Assembly: GCF_000423725.1 (NCBI RefSeq)
Contig: NZ_AUIN01000014.1
Location: forward strand, 1 to 64,000
Origin: Streptococcus devriesei DSM 19639
GTDB lineage: Bacteria; Bacillota; Bacilli; Lactobacillales; Streptococcaceae
Direction: 5' to 3'
DNA: 64,000 nt
Shown here: piece by piece, positions 1 through 9,530 of the stretch
How positions within the stretch are numbered: the stretch's first letter is position 1
How the letters are laid out: the number at the start of each line of letters is the position of its first letter
The notes under the pieces: model-generated
The model's database searches: none
What the model was told of the DNA's origin: nothing
What the model saw: only the letters and a program-made list of their open reading frames with translations
Position numbers and translations under genes: made by a program

Positions 1-64
1 GGAACGGTCTTGAAAACCGTCAGGCGTGTAAAAGCGTGCGTGGGTTCGAATCCCACATCCTCCT
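1..64 (+). tRNA. tRNA-Ser (TGA), 5' end cut by window edge
   Basis: The anticodon stem-loop with TGA, the long variable arm typical of serine tRNAs, the T arm (GGGTTCGAATCCC) and the 3' acceptor strand ATCCTCC are present. The D arm and 5' acceptor strand lie outside the window. It is the first visible member of a tRNA cluster that in streptococci usually follows an rRNA operon. The next 119 bases hold no gene; a small GCGTG/CACGC hairpin lies at 116-130. Confidence 0.9.
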
Positions 65-183
65 TAAGTCATGAAGACGTTAAGAAAATCCGTATAAAAG
101 TAGGGAACTGACGCAGCGTGGTTAGCACGCAAGGAAGTTTATCTTTTTTACTAGGATTTTAGTCTGAATACTGTTATTATTGT

Positions 184-257
<74 letters not shown>

Positions 258-263
258 TAGGAA

Positions 264-336
264 GGCTCGGTAGCTCAGTTGGTAGAGCAATGGATTGAAG
301 CTCCATGTGTCGGCGGTTCGATTCCGTCCCGCGCCA
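264..336 (+). tRNA. tRNA-Phe (GAA)
   Basis: A full cloverleaf with anticodon loop TTGAAGC. The acceptor strands GGCTCGG and CCGCGCC leave one T-C mismatch at the fourth pair. From memory, related streptococcal tRNA-Phe genes carry the same mismatch, so it need not mean decay. Confidence 0.94.
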
Positions 337-351
337 TAGTATATAATTTTA

Positions 352-432
352 GGAAGGGTAGCGAAGAGGCTAAACGCGGCGGACTGTAAATCCGCTCCTT
401 CGGGTTCGGGGGTTCGAATCCCTCCCCTTCCA
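352..432 (+). tRNA. tRNA-Tyr (GTA)
   Basis: A class II tRNA with anticodon GTA in the loop CTGTAAA, a long variable arm (CTCCTTCGGGTTCGG) and acceptor strands GGAAGGG/CCCTTCC. Confidence 0.95.
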
Positions 433-438
433 TACCTT

Positions 439-509
439 ACGGGCATAGTTTAAAGGTAGAACTAAGGTCTCCAAAACCTTCAGTGTGGGTTCAATTCCTA
501 CTGCCCGTG
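439..509 (+). tRNA. tRNA-Trp (CCA)
   Basis: The anticodon loop CTCCAAA gives CCA. Acceptor strands ACGGGCA/TGCCCGT pair fully, with discriminator G. It lies six bases after tRNA-Tyr. Confidence 0.94.
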
Positions 510-522
510 TTAATAATATTTT

Positions 523-596
523 GGCGGGTGTGGTGAAGTGGTTAACACACCAGATTGTGGCTCTGGCATGCGTGGGTTCGATCCCCATCACTCGCC
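523..596 (+). tRNA. tRNA-His (GTG)
   Basis: Anticodon GTG in the loop TTGTGGC. The gene includes the extra 5' G (position -1) facing C73, the identity feature of histidine tRNAs. Confidence 0.94.
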
Positions 597-604
597 TTTA
601 TTAT

Positions 605-676
605 TGGGGTATAGCCAAGCGGTAAGGCAAGGGACTTTGACTCCCTCATGCGCTGGTTCGAATCCAGCTACCCCAG
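605..676 (+). tRNA. tRNA-Gln (TTG)
   Basis: Anticodon TTG in the loop CTTTGAC. Acceptor strands TGGGGTA/TACCCCA pair fully, with discriminator G. Confidence 0.94.
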
Positions 677-691
677 TTTGTAATTATACTA

Positions 692-775
692 GCCGGCGTG
701 GCGGAATTGGCAGACGCGCTGGACTCAAAATCCAGTGTCCTCACGGACGTGCCGGTTCGACCCCGGCCGCCGGTA
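692..775 (+). tRNA. tRNA-Leu (CAA)
   Basis: A class II tRNA with anticodon CAA in the loop CTCAAAA, a long variable arm (TGTCCTCACGGACG) and acceptor strands GCCGGCG/CGCCGGT ending in discriminator A. It is the last tRNA of the cluster. Confidence 0.94.
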
Positions 776-784
776 TAGTTTAGA

Positions 785-814
785 GTCTTCAAACAGTGGT
801 TTGAAGACTTTTTT
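785..814 (+). terminator. Rho-independent terminator of the tRNA cluster
   Basis: A ten-base stem GTCTTCAAAC / GTTTGAAGAC is followed by a T run. It ends the tRNA transcription unit about 200 bases before polC. Confidence 0.9.
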
Positions 815-1011
815 ATCATATTTATAATGAAATGCTTTGATTTTACTGATAAGTGCTGCCACAATTTGAGAGAATTAGTTAATAATGCAGGATTAATTGT
901 TTGCATACGAATAGCTGCTTGTTTCATTGGCTGCACTGGAAGTTTTGACTTTTGTCTCGTCAATAGTTTTGAATTATGATAGAATAGAACTAGTAATTGT
1001 GAGGAATTGAT

Positions 1012-4000
1012 ATGTCAGAAATGTTTAAAAAACTGATGGATCAGATTGAAATGCCGCTTGAAATGAAAACTTCAAGGGCTTTTTCGTCTGCCGATATTGT
1101 GGAAGTGAAGGTTTGGCCTGAGAGCCGTGTTTGGGATTTTCGCTTTTCGTTTGACGCCGTTTTGCCGATTGATCTTTATCGGGAATTATCCAGCCGTCTT
1201 GTTTCTAGTTTTGAAAAAGCTGATATTAAGGCTGTTTTTGACATTGAGGTGAGTCACCCTAACTTTTCTGATGAACTCTTGCAGGCTTATTATCAAGAAG
1301 CTTTTGAGCTGCCTTCTTGCAACAGTGCCAGTTTTAAGAGTTCTTTTTCTCATTTAAAAGTTTCTTATGATGGGAATAAGGTTCTGATTGCAGCACCGCA
1401 ATTTGTTAATAATGATCATTTCCGCCAAAATCATCTGCCTAAATTGGAACAGCAGTTCGAGCGCTTCGGCTTTGGGCAGCTGACTTTTGATATTGTTTCT
1501 GATCAGGCAATGACTCAGGACCTCAAGACGCATTTTGAGGCTTCCCGTGAGCAGCAGATTCAAAAGGCCAGCCAAGAAGCCTTACAGGTTCAGAAATCTT
1601 TGGAAGCGTCGATGCCGCCTGCTGAAGAGGCTCCTAAACCTGCTTATGATTTTAAAGAACGTATCAAAGAGCGGCAAAGGGCCTTTGACAAGGCGGATAT
1701 TACGCCCATGGTTGAAATTGAAACAGAAGAAAATCGCATTACCTTTGAAGGCGTAGTTTTTGATGTTGAGCGCAAGACAACAAGGACTGGCCGTCACATT
1801 ATCAATTTTAAAATGACCGATTATACTTCCAGTTTTCCTATGCAAAAATGGGTGAAAGATGATGAAGAACTTAAAAAATATGACATGATTACCAAGGGGT
1901 CTTGGCTGCGGGTACGGGGGAATATTGAAAATAACCCCTTTACAAAGGCGCTGACTATGAATGTGCAGAATGTTAAGACCATTGTCCACCAAGAGCGAAA
2001 AGACTTGATGCCTGAGGGAGAAAAACGTGTTGAATTTCATGCTCATACGAATATGTCCACGATGGATGCCCTGCCAACTGTTGAGCAATTGGTTGCCAAA
2101 GCGGCTCAGTTTGGACATCCGGCGGTAGCGATTACTGACCATGCGAATGTGCAGAGCTTCCCTCATGGATATCATGCCGGTAAAAAGAATGGCATCAAAG
2201 TCTTGTTTGGCTTGGAGGCAAATCTTGTCGAAGACCGCGTGCCTATCACCTATAATGAAATTGATCTGGACATGAACGAGGCGACCTATGTTGTTTTTGA
2301 CGTGGAAACAACAGGCCTCTCAGCCGTCAATAACGATTTGATTCAAATTGCTGCATCTAAGATGTATAAGGGAAATATTGTTGAGCAGTTTGATGAATTT
2401 ATTGACCCGGGCTACCCCCTCAGCCAGTTCACGACTGACTTAACAGGGATTACGGATCAGCATGTTAAAGGGGCAAAACCGCTTCTGCAGGTTTTGCAAG
2501 AATTTCAGGCCTTTTGCCAAGATACGGTTTTGGTGGCTCACAATGCAACTTTTGACGTTGGCTTTATGAATGCGAATTATGAGCGAAACGGCTTGCCGAC
2601 AATCACACAGCCGGTTATTGATACCTTAGAATTTGCCCGCAATCTCTATCCTGAATACAAGCGCCATGGTCTAGGGCCTTTGACGAAACGTTTTCAGGTA
2701 TCTTTGGAGCATCACCATATGGCCAATTATGATGCGGAAGCAACGGGCCGCCTGCTTTTCATCTTTCTTCGGGAAGCTAAAGAAAAGCACGATGTTACTA
2801 ATCTTTTAGATTTGAATACCAAAATTGTTGATGACGATTCTTATAAGAAAGCCCGAGTTAAGCATGCGACCATTTATGTGCTCAATCAAAAGGGGCTGAA
2901 AAATCTGTTTAAACTGGTCAGTCTGTCCAATGTTACTTATTTTGCCGGTGTAGCCAGAATACCAAGAACAGTACTTGATGAGTACCGCGAGGGTCTTTTA
3001 TTGGGGACAGCCTGCTCAGACGGTGAAGTTTTTGATGCCGTCTTATCAAATGGGATTGATGCGGCTGTTGAAGTGGCTAAATACTATGATTTTATTGAAG
3101 TTATGCCGCCTGCCCTCTATGAGCCTCTTTTGGCTCGCGAATTGGTTAAAGATAAAGCGGGGCTTGAGCAGATTATCAAGGACTTGATCGAAGTTGGAAG
3201 ACGCTTGGATAAGCCGGTTCTGGCAACAGGTGATGTTCATTATTTGGAGCCGGAAGATGGGATTTATCGTGAGATTATCGTCAGAAGTCTGGGACAGGGA
3301 GCCATGATTAACCGCCCCATTGGCCGCGGGGAAGCTGCCCAGCCGGCTCCTTTGCCTGAAGCGCATTTCCGGACAACCAATGAAATGCTGGATGATTTTG
3401 CCTTTTTAGGAGAAGAACTGGCACGCGAGATTGTGATCAAAAATCCCAATGCTATGGCAGATCGCTTTGAGGATGTTGAGGTTGTCAAGGGAGATCTCTA
3501 TACCCCCTTTATTGAAAATGCCGAAGAAAAGGTTGCTGAGATGACCTATGAAAAGGCCTTTGAAATCTATGGCAATCCTCTGCCCGACATTATTGATCTG
3601 CGCATTGAAAAGGAACTGACGTCGATTTTGGGGAACGGCTTTGCGGTGATCTACCTAGCTTCGCAGATGTTGGTAGAACGCTCTAATCAACGCGGTTATT
3701 TGGTTGGCTCGCGCGGTTCTGTCGGCTCCAGTTTTGTAGCGACCATGATTGGGATTACAGAAGTTAATCCTATGCCGCCTCATTATATTTGCCCTAATTG
3801 CAAGCATTCCGAATTTATTACCGACGGTTCTGTCGGTTCCGGCTACGACCTGCCTGATAAAAATTGTCCTGAGTGCGGCCATAGCTATCAAAAAGATGGT
3901 CAGGATATTCCTTTTGAAACCTTCTTAGGCTTTGATGGGGATAAGGTTCCCGATATCGATCTGAACTTCTCAGGCGATGATCAGCCGAGTGCTCACTTGG

Positions 4001-5406
4001 ATGTCCGCGATATTTTTGGAGAAGAATATGCCTTTCGTGCGGGAACTGTAGGTACTGTTGCTGACAGAACAGCCTACGGTTTTGTTAAGGGTTATGAGCG
4101 GGATTACGGCAAATTTTACCGCGATGCTGAAGTTGACCGTCTGGCACAAGGATCAGCCGGTGTGAAACGGACAACCGGCCAGCATCCGGGGGGGATTGTT
4201 GTTATTCCCAATTACATGGATGTCTATGATTTTACGCCTGTTCAGTATCCGGCTGATGATTTGACGGCCGAATGGCAGACGACCCACTTTAACTTCCACG
4301 ATATTGATGAAAATGTCCTTAAACTTGATGTTCTCGGCCATGATGATCCGACCATGATTAGGAAATTGCAGGATTTGTCCGGGATTAATCCTAAGGATAT
4401 CCCGGCTGATGATCCTGATGTCATGAAACTTTTTTCAGGGACAGAAGTTCTAGGAGTTACTGAGGAACAAATCGGAACACCGACAGGGATGCTGGGGATT
4501 CCTGAGTTTGGGACTAATTTTGTCCGCGGCATGGTTGATGAAACCCACCCGACGACGTTTGCGGAGCTTCTGCAGCTCTCGGGGCTCTCTCACGGAACAG
4601 ATGTCTGGCTGGGGAATGCTCAGGATCTGATTAAGCAGGGGATTGCTACTTTGTCAACGGTTATCGGCTGTCGTGACGATATTATGGTTTATTTGATGCA
4701 TGCGGGTCTGGAGCCGAAGATGGCCTTTACCATTATGGAGCGCGTGCGTAAGGGAGCCTGGCTGAAAATTTCTGAGGAAGAGCGCAACGGCTATATCGCA
4801 GCTATGCGTGAAAATAATGTCCCTGACTGGTACATTGAATCCTGCGGAAAGATTAAGTACATGTTCCCCAAGGCCCATGCAGCAGCTTATGTTTTGATGG
4901 CTCTGCGTGTTGCTTATTTCAAGGTTCACTATCCTATTTACTACTACTGTGCTTATTTCTCCATTCGTGCTAAAGCCTTTGAACTCAAAACAATGAGTGC
5001 CGGTCTTAATGCTGTTAAGGCACGCATGGCTGATATTAGCCAGAAAAGGCGCAACAATGAGGCTTCCAATGTTGAAATTGATCTTTTTACGACTCTGGAA
5101 ATTGTCAATGAGATGCTGGAGCGCGGCTTTAAATTTGGCCAGCTGGATTTGTACCGAAGCGAAGCTACGGAATTTCTTATTGACGGGGATACGTTAATAC
5201 CGCCTTTTGTAGCTTTGGAAGGCTTGGGCGAAAACGTCGCTAGGCAGATTGTTAAGGCACGCAGTGAAGGAGAGTTCCTTTCCAAAACCGAACTGCGCAA
5301 ACGCGGCGGTCTGTCTTCTACCCTGGTTGAGAAGATGAGTGATATGGGAATTCTTGGCAATATGCCGGAAGATAATCAATTATCACTTTTTGATGATATT
5401 TTCTAA
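1012..5406 (+). CDS. polC: DNA polymerase III subunit alpha, PolC type
   Basis: Replicative polymerase of low-G+C Gram-positives, copying chromosomal DNA with built-in 3'-5' proofreading. The 1464 residues match the usual streptococcal PolC length. In order: an N-terminal region, an OB-fold region (about 240-330), the first part of a PHP domain beginning [11 protein letters not shown] near residue 343, an inserted DEDD exonuclease with DVETTG near residue 430, the rest of PHP, a four-cysteine zinc knuckle (CPNC near 927, then CPEC), and the polymerase palm with [10 protein letters not shown] near 980. The ATG follows GAGGA at a normal distance. The gene has its own terminator. Family assignment is very secure. 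Confidence 0.98.
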   Translation: MSEMFKKLMDQIEMPLEMKTSRAFSSADIVEVKVWPESRVWDFRFSFDAVLPIDLYRELSSRLVSSFEKADIKAVFDIEVSHPNFSDELLQAYYQEAFELPSCNSASFKSSFSHLKVSYDGNKVLIAAPQFVNNDHFRQNHLPKLEQQFERFGFGQLTFDIVSDQAMTQDLKTHFEASREQQIQKASQEALQVQKSLEASMPPAEEAPKPAYDFKERIKERQRAFDKADITPMVEIETEENRITFEGVVFDVERKTTRTGRHIINFKMTDYTSSFPMQKWVKDDEELKKYDMITKGSWLRVRGNIENNPFTKALTMNVQNVKTIVHQERKDLMPEGEKRVEFHAHTNMSTMDALPTVEQLVAKAAQFGHPAVAITDHANVQSFPHGYHAGKKNGIKVLFGLEANLVEDRVPITYNEIDLDMNEATYVVFDVETTGLSAVNNDLIQIAASKMYKGNIVEQFDEFIDPGYPLSQFTTDLTGITDQHVKGAKPLLQVLQEFQAFCQDTVLVAHNATFDVGFMNANYERNGLPTITQPVIDTLEFARNLYPEYKRHGLGPLTKRFQVSLEHHHMANYDAEATGRLLFIFLREAKEKHDVTNLLDLNTKIVDDDSYKKARVKHATIYVLNQKGLKNLFKLVSLSNVTYFAGVARIPRTVLDEYREGLLLGTACSDGEVFDAVLSNGIDAAVEVAKYYDFIEVMPPALYEPLLARELVKDKAGLEQIIKDLIEVGRRLDKPVLATGDVHYLEPEDGIYREIIVRSLGQGAMINRPIGRGEAAQPAPLPEAHFRTTNEMLDDFAFLGEELAREIVIKNPNAMADRFEDVEVVKGDLYTPFIENAEEKVAEMTYEKAFEIYGNPLPDIIDLRIEKELTSILGNGFAVIYLASQMLVERSNQRGYLVGSRGSVGSSFVATMIGITEVNPMPPHYICPNCKHSEFITDGSVGSGYDLPDKNCPECGHSYQKDGQDIPFETFLGFDGDKVPDIDLNFSGDDQPSAHLDVRDIFGEEYAFRAGTVGTVADRTAYGFVKGYERDYGKFYRDAEVDRLAQGSAGVKRTTGQHPGGIVVIPNYMDVYDFTPVQYPADDLTAEWQTTHFNFHDIDENVLKLDVLGHDDPTMIRKLQDLSGINPKDIPADDPDVMKLFSGTEVLGVTEEQIGTPTGMLGIPEFGTNFVRGMVDETHPTTFAELLQLSGLSHGTDVWLGNAQDLIKQGIATLSTVIGCRDDIMVYLMHAGLEPKMAFTIMERVRKGAWLKISEEERNGYIAAMRENNVPDWYIESCGKIKYMFPKAHAAAYVLMALRVAYFKVHYPIYYYCAYFSIRAKAFELKTMSAGLNAVKARMADISQKRRNNEASNVEIDLFTTLEIVNEMLERGFKFGQLDLYRSEATEFLIDGDTLIPPFVALEGLGENVARQIVKARSEGEFLSKTELRKRGGLSSTLVEKMSDMGILGNMPEDNQLSLFDDIF

Positions 5407-5414
5407 TATTTTAT

Positions 5415-5445
5415 AAAACCGGAATATTTTTTTTCCGGTTTTTTT
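5415..5445 (+). terminator. polC terminator
   Basis: The hairpin AAAACCGGAA / TTCCGGTTTT with a following T run starts nine bases after the polC stop. Confidence 0.93.
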
Positions 5446-5585
5446 GCTATGGACAGCTGAATTCTATGAACAAGGTGTTTTCTGAGAGGATAAAAGAGAG
5501 AGTGAGTAAAAGCAGGAGATCTTTCTTGCTAATAACACTAACTAGTAGTAAAATAAAAGGTGATACAGACCATAGGAGGAGTTGT

Positions 5586-6014
5586 ATGGGGAATTTAGAT
5601 AAGAATCCCGCAGTCAAGGCCATGGTTGTTTTTCGAAAAGCCATGCGAACAATTGATGCCCAAGTTGCTCCCAGCTATAAGGACAACGGCCTGACACCGA
5701 CACAGTTTGCGGTTTTAGATGTTCTGTATGCCAAGGGAGAGATGACTATCAGCCGCTTGATTTCTTCTATATTGGCAACATCCGGAAATATGACGGTCGT
5801 CATTAAAAATATGGAGCGCAATGGCTGGATTTATCGAAAGCCCGATCCAAAAGACAAGCGTGCCTGGGTTGTTGGCTTGACCGAGGCTGGCAGGCAGCTG
5901 ATTCAAAAAGCTTTGCCTGAACATATTGCTCTGGTCGAAAGATCCTTTTCGGTCATGACTAAAGAAGAGCAGCTGCTTCTGATTGATCTGCTGAAGAAAT
6001 TTAAAAATCTTTAA
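5586..6014 (+). CDS. MarR-family transcriptional regulator
   Basis: A 142-residue winged-helix DNA-binding protein. The body carries the MarR signature: LTPTQFAVLDVLYAKGEMTI, then a recognition helix region with SGNMTVVIKNMERNGWI, and the wing RKPDPKDKRAWVVGLTEAG. The start at 5586 is chosen because AGGAGG lies just upstream; the reading frame is open further 5' (to 5466), but that extension is basic, low-complexity and lacks a ribosome site. The gene precedes a flavin reductase in the same direction by 78 bases, so it may control it, as MarR regulators often control neighbouring redox enzymes. The ligand is unknown. Confidence 0.88.
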   Translation: MGNLDKNPAVKAMVVFRKAMRTIDAQVAPSYKDNGLTPTQFAVLDVLYAKGEMTISRLISSILATSGNMTVVIKNMERNGWIYRKPDPKDKRAWVVGLTEAGRQLIQKALPEHIALVERSFSVMTKEEQLLLIDLLKKFKNL

Positions 6015-6092
6015 GAAAAAGCAATTATTATACAGGGCAGGGCTGGCTCATTATTACTATTTAGTGATAAATTTAACTTTTAAGGAGATTTT

Positions 6093-6647
6093 ATGACAAA
6101 GAAAATTCTATTCATTGTTGGTTCATTTAGCACAGGATCATTTAATCGGCAATTAGCGAAGAAAGCGGAAGAAATAATAGGGGACAGAGCTCATGTTTCT
6201 TACTTGGATTATGAGCGTGTTCCCTTGTTTAATCAGGATTTAGAGGTACCGGTGCATCCTGAGGTGGTCCATACCCGCGAGGAAATCCAAGAAGCGGATG
6301 CCATCTGGATTTTTTCACCGGTGTATAACTACGCCATCCCGGGAGTGGTCAAAAATTTACTCGACTGGCTGTCGCGTGCTCTTGATTTGTCAGACCCAAC
6401 GGGTCCGTCTGTTCTTCAGGATAAATTGGTGACTGTTTCATCGGTAGCTAATGGTATATCAGCAGAAGAAGTCTTTAAAGATTACCGTTCTTTGCTGCCT
6501 TTTATCCGTATGAAGCTGGTTGATCAGCTGACAGGTGTGCCTATCAATCCGGAAGCTTGGGGAACAGGAATTCTGGAAGTTTCGCAGGAAAAATTAGCGG
6601 AGCTGTCTGATCAAGCGGATGCCTTGCTGTCTGCCTGCGATAACTAG
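6093..6647 (+). CDS. NAD(P)H-dependent FMN reductase-like flavoprotein
   Basis: 184 residues with the flavodoxin-like fold of the NADPH-dependent FMN reductase family. The N-terminal strand and phosphate loop are [18 protein letters not shown], where FMN phosphate normally binds. The family motif [19 protein letters not shown] lies near residues 76-94. Such proteins reduce flavins, quinones or azo compounds with NAD(P)H; the actual substrate cannot be read from the sequence. A clear AAGGAG site precedes the ATG. It sits behind the MarR gene and ahead of a hairpin that may end transcription. Confidence 0.85.
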   Translation: MTKKILFIVGSFSTGSFNRQLAKKAEEIIGDRAHVSYLDYERVPLFNQDLEVPVHPEVVHTREEIQEADAIWIFSPVYNYAIPGVVKNLLDWLSRALDLSDPTGPSVLQDKLVTVSSVANGISAEEVFKDYRSLLPFIRMKLVDQLTGVPINPEAWGTGILEVSQEKLAELSDQADALLSACDN

Positions 6648-6677
6648 GATAATTCACATCAGCAAATTTTCAAAAGA

Positions 6678-6733
6678 AGCTGAGACTTTGTGCTAATCCT
6701 GCAAAAGGGTGCTCGCAGATGTCTCGGCTTTTT
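6678..6733 (+). terminator. Probable terminator after the FMN reductase
   Basis: AGCTGAGAC pairs with GTCTCGGCT (one G-T pair) across a 34-base loop and is followed by TTTTT. The long loop lowers confidence. Confidence 0.55.
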
Positions 6734-6860
6734 AACTATGAAAGCAGCGATCTGTTTCTTGGCAAATCAAAAAAATGCTTAGGAACAGCGTCTTAAAAGT
6801 CTTTGAGAAAAGTTTGTGAAATAAATAATTAAGAACACAAGAAAACCATTGTTATAGGCT

Positions 6861-6908
6861 TAGAAAGCGGTTAAAATTCTTGCAGATTGTGAAAATTTAG
6901 TCTATGAT
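6861..6908 (+). promoter_or_regulatory. Promoter of the 2-oxo acid dehydrogenase operon with a cre-like site
   Basis: TTGCAG (6880-6885) and TATGAT (6903-6908) are 17 bases apart. TAGAAAGCGGTTAAAA at 6861-6876 matches the CcpA operator consensus WTGNAARCGNWWWCAW at 14 of 16 positions and ends three bases before the -35 box. Catabolite control of this operon is an inference from that match. Confidence 0.72.
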
Positions 6909-6939
6909 AGAAGAGTAAGAAAGAATTTTGGAGGTTATT

Positions 6940-7908
6940 ATGGTAACTTTGTCTAAAGAGCAATATTTGGATATGTTTCTAAAAATGCAGCGCATTCGCG
7001 ATGTTGATATGAAACTCAATAAACTTGTACGCCGTGGTTTTGTACAAGGGATGACTCACTTCTCGGTCGGAGAAGAAGCTGCTTCAGTTGGCGCTATTGC
7101 TGATTTGACAGATCAGGATATTATCTTTTCCAACCACCGCGGACATGGTCAGACGATTGCTAAAGGAATTGATATTCCTGCACTCTTTGCAGAGCTGGCC
7201 GGCAAGGCAACTGGCTCTTCTAAGGGCCGCGGAGGTTCCATGCACTTAGCCAATCTTGAAAAGGGCAATTACGGAACTAATGGGATTGTTGGCGGCGGCT
7301 ATGCTCTGGCAGCTGGTGCTGCTTTAACGCAGCAATATGAAGGAACAGGCAATATTGTCATTGCTTTTTCAGGTGACTCTGCGACAAATGAAGGATCCTT
7401 TCATGAGTCTGTCAATTTGGCTGCGGTCTGGAATCTGCCGGTTATTTTCTTTATTATCAACAACCGTTACGGTATCTCGACAGATATTAATTATTCAACT
7501 AAAATTCCTCACCTTTACATGCGTGCAGATGCTTATGGAATTCCGGGCTATTATGTTGAAGACGGTAACGATGTCATCGCTGTTTATGAAAAGATGCACG
7601 AAGTTATTGACTATGTTCGCTCCGGCAATGGCCCTGCTATCGTCGAAGTTGAGTCTTACCGCTGGTTTGGCCACTCAACAGCTGATGCCGGTGCCTACCG
7701 TACCAAAGAAGAAGTAGATGCTTGGAAGGCTAAGGATCCTCTGAAAAAATACCGTACTTATTTGACAGACAATAAAATTGCTACCGATGAAGAACTTGAT
7801 GCCATTGAGGCAGAGGTTGCTCAGGAAATTGAAGAGGCCGTCAAGTTTGCTCAAGACAGCCCGGAACCAGAACTCTCAGTAGCTTTTGAAGATGTCTGGG
7901 TAGATTAA
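6940..7908 (+). CDS. pdhA: 2-oxo acid (pyruvate/acetoin) dehydrogenase E1 component alpha subunit
   Basis: The thiamine-diphosphate E1 alpha chain, which with E1 beta decarboxylates the substrate and hands the acyl group to the lipoyl arm of E2. The 322 residues contain the ThDP/Mg site beginning FSGDSATNEG near 145 and ending in IINN about 30 residues later. SNHRGHGQTIAKG and YRWFGHSTADAGAYR are conserved in the family. ATG 6940 is chosen because GGAGG lies six bases upstream; an in-frame TTG at 6928 lies within the ribosome-site region. The gene order E1a-E1b-E2-lipoylE3-lplA equals the pneumococcal locus often labelled acetoin dehydrogenase but reported to act as pyruvate dehydrogenase, so the substrate stays open (acoA/adhA is the alternative name). 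Confidence 0.93.
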   Translation: MVTLSKEQYLDMFLKMQRIRDVDMKLNKLVRRGFVQGMTHFSVGEEAASVGAIADLTDQDIIFSNHRGHGQTIAKGIDIPALFAELAGKATGSSKGRGGSMHLANLEKGNYGTNGIVGGGYALAAGAALTQQYEGTGNIVIAFSGDSATNEGSFHESVNLAAVWNLPVIFFIINNRYGISTDINYSTKIPHLYMRADAYGIPGYYVEDGNDVIAVYEKMHEVIDYVRSGNGPAIVEVESYRWFGHSTADAGAYRTKEEVDAWKAKDPLKKYRTYLTDNKIATDEELDAIEAEVAQEIEEAVKFAQDSPEPELSVAFEDVWVD

Positions 7909-7952
7909 GCTATTTTGTCAAAAAACAGTCTGAGAACTGTAACAGTTAATAG

Positions 7953-7981
7953 GCAGAGCAGTATTTTTGCTCCTGCTCTGC
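7953..7981 (+). other. Perfect hairpin between pdhA and pdhB
   Basis: GCAGAGCAG and CTGCTCTGC form a perfect nine-pair stem with an 11-base loop. No T run follows on the plus strand, so it is unlikely to be a simple terminator. It may stabilise or process the operon mRNA. Confidence 0.7.
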
Positions 7982-8029
7982 GGTTCGAAAAAAGAGCAGT
8001 TTACTTTTTTGATAGAGGAGAGAATTTAA

Positions 8030-9031
8030 ATGACTGAAACAAAAGTAGTAGCTTTGCGTGAAGCGATTAATCTTGCCATGAGCGAGGAGATGCGCAAAGA
8101 TGATAAGGTTTTCCTGATGGGAGAAGATGTCGGTGTTTACGGCGGGGACTTTGGTACTTCTGTTGGTATGCTGGCTGAGTTTGGAGAAAAACGTGTTAAA
8201 GATACCCCGATTTCAGAAGCTGCGATTGCAGGCTCTGCGATTGGTGCTGCCCAGACAGGTCTTCGTCCGATTGTGGATTTAACGTTCATGGATTTTATCA
8301 CGATTGCTATGGATGCCATTGTCAATCAAGGGGCTAAGGCTAACTATATGTTTGGCGGCGGTCTGAAAACACCGGTAACTTTCCGCGTGGCTTCAGGCTC
8401 AGGAATTGGCTCGGCAGCTCAGCACTCACAGTCTCTTGAAGCTTGGCTGACGCATATTCCAGGCATCAAGGTGGTTGCACCGGGGACTGTAAATGAGTCC
8501 AAGGCGCTTTTGAAATCATCTATTCAAGATAACAATATCGTTATTTTCATGGAGCCCAAGGCGCTTTATGGTAAAAAAGAAGAAGTCAATTTGGATCCTG
8601 ATTTCTATATTCCGCTTGGCAAGGGTGATATTAAGCGTGAAGGAAGCGATGTTACCATTGTATCTTACGGCCGGATGCTGGAGCGCGTGCTGCAGGCAGC
8701 AGATGAGGTTGCAGCAGAAGGCATCAGCGTTGAAGTAGTTGATCCTAGAACTTTAATTCCGCTTGATAAAGACTTGATTATTAATTCTGTTAAAAAGACC
8801 GGAAAAGTTATTTTGGTTAATGATGCTTATAAGACAGGCGGCTTTACCGGTGAGATTGCGACTGTGATTACCGAAAGCGAAGCCTTTGATTATCTGGACG
8901 CACCAATTGTTCGTCTGGCTTCAGAAGATGTACCGGTTCCGTATTCTAATGTTCTTGAAAATGCGATTTTACCGAATGTAGAAAAAATTAAAACAGCTAT
9001 TTACAAGCAGGTTCGTAAGGGCAAAGGCTGA
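8030..9031 (+). CDS. pdhB: 2-oxo acid (pyruvate/acetoin) dehydrogenase E1 component beta subunit
   Basis: The E1 beta chain, 333 residues, forms the alpha2-beta2 heterotetramer with the preceding gene. It opens with the conserved segment LREAINLAMSEEMRKDD and the GEDVGVYGG stretch. The central AIAGSAIGAAQTGLRPIVD and the GSGIGSAAQHSQSLEAWLTH region (the His that orients ThDP) are intact. The C-terminal transketolase domain (KVILVNDAYKTGGFTGEI, ASEDVPVPYSNVLE) is complete. A GGAGAG site precedes the ATG. The 121-base gap after E1 alpha holds a perfect hairpin, so subunit ratios may be set post-transcriptionally. Confidence 0.95.
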   Translation: MTETKVVALREAINLAMSEEMRKDDKVFLMGEDVGVYGGDFGTSVGMLAEFGEKRVKDTPISEAAIAGSAIGAAQTGLRPIVDLTFMDFITIAMDAIVNQGAKANYMFGGGLKTPVTFRVASGSGIGSAAQHSQSLEAWLTHIPGIKVVAPGTVNESKALLKSSIQDNNIVIFMEPKALYGKKEEVNLDPDFYIPLGKGDIKREGSDVTIVSYGRMLERVLQAADEVAAEGISVEVVDPRTLIPLDKDLIINSVKKTGKVILVNDAYKTGGFTGEIATVITESEAFDYLDAPIVRLASEDVPVPYSNVLENAILPNVEKIKTAIYKQVRKGKG

Positions 9032-9051
9032 TTATAAAATAAATGCCGGAG

Positions 9052-9082
9052 AAGAGTAAGTTCAATTGACTGCCTTATTCTT
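9052..9082 (+). other. Hairpin between pdhB and pdhC
   Basis: AAGAGTAAG pairs with CTTATTCTT (one G-T pair) across 13 bases. No T run follows. The 248-base gap between pdhB and pdhC is long for an operon; this hairpin is the only structure I see in it. Confidence 0.45.
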
Positions 9083-9279
9083 GTCATAAATGCCTAAATC
9101 TGTTTGACTGCTGGGGTAGTTCAGCTATCAACCAGCTATAGTTTAAAAAACTGCAGCAATGTTTAATTTGGATAGAACAGTATACGTTTTGGAAATTGCG
9201 CAGTCTATATATGAAAACAATAAAATAAGAATTGGAACAGTTCTGTTCTAATCTTGATTTTATAAAGGAAGGGAAAGAA

Positions 9280-9530
9280 ATGGCAGTTGAAATCATTATG
9301 CCAAAGCTCGGTGTTGACATGCAGGAAGGCGAAATCATCGAGTGGAAAAAACAAGAAGGGGATGAGGTCAAGGAAGGCGATATCTTGCTTGAAATCATGT
9401 CTGATAAGACAAATATGGAAATCGAAGCCGAAGATTCGGGTGTACTGCTGAAAATTGTCAAGGGTGATGGCGCAGTCGTTCCGGTAACAGAAGTCATCGG
9501 TTACATCGGTGCAGCTGGTGAAGTGGTTGA
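9280..9530 (+). repeat. Lipoyl-domain direct repeat, copy in pdhC
   Basis: Identical to 10716-10966 at 246 of 251 bases; the first 161 bases (9280-9440) match perfectly. The five differences are at 9441, 9444, 9473, 9501 and 9516. Identity stops abruptly at both ends. Confidence 0.97.

Noticed and set aside
1354..5379. Many antisense and shifted open frames inside polC
   Set aside because: They lack ribosome sites and domains, and follow from the codon pattern of polC.
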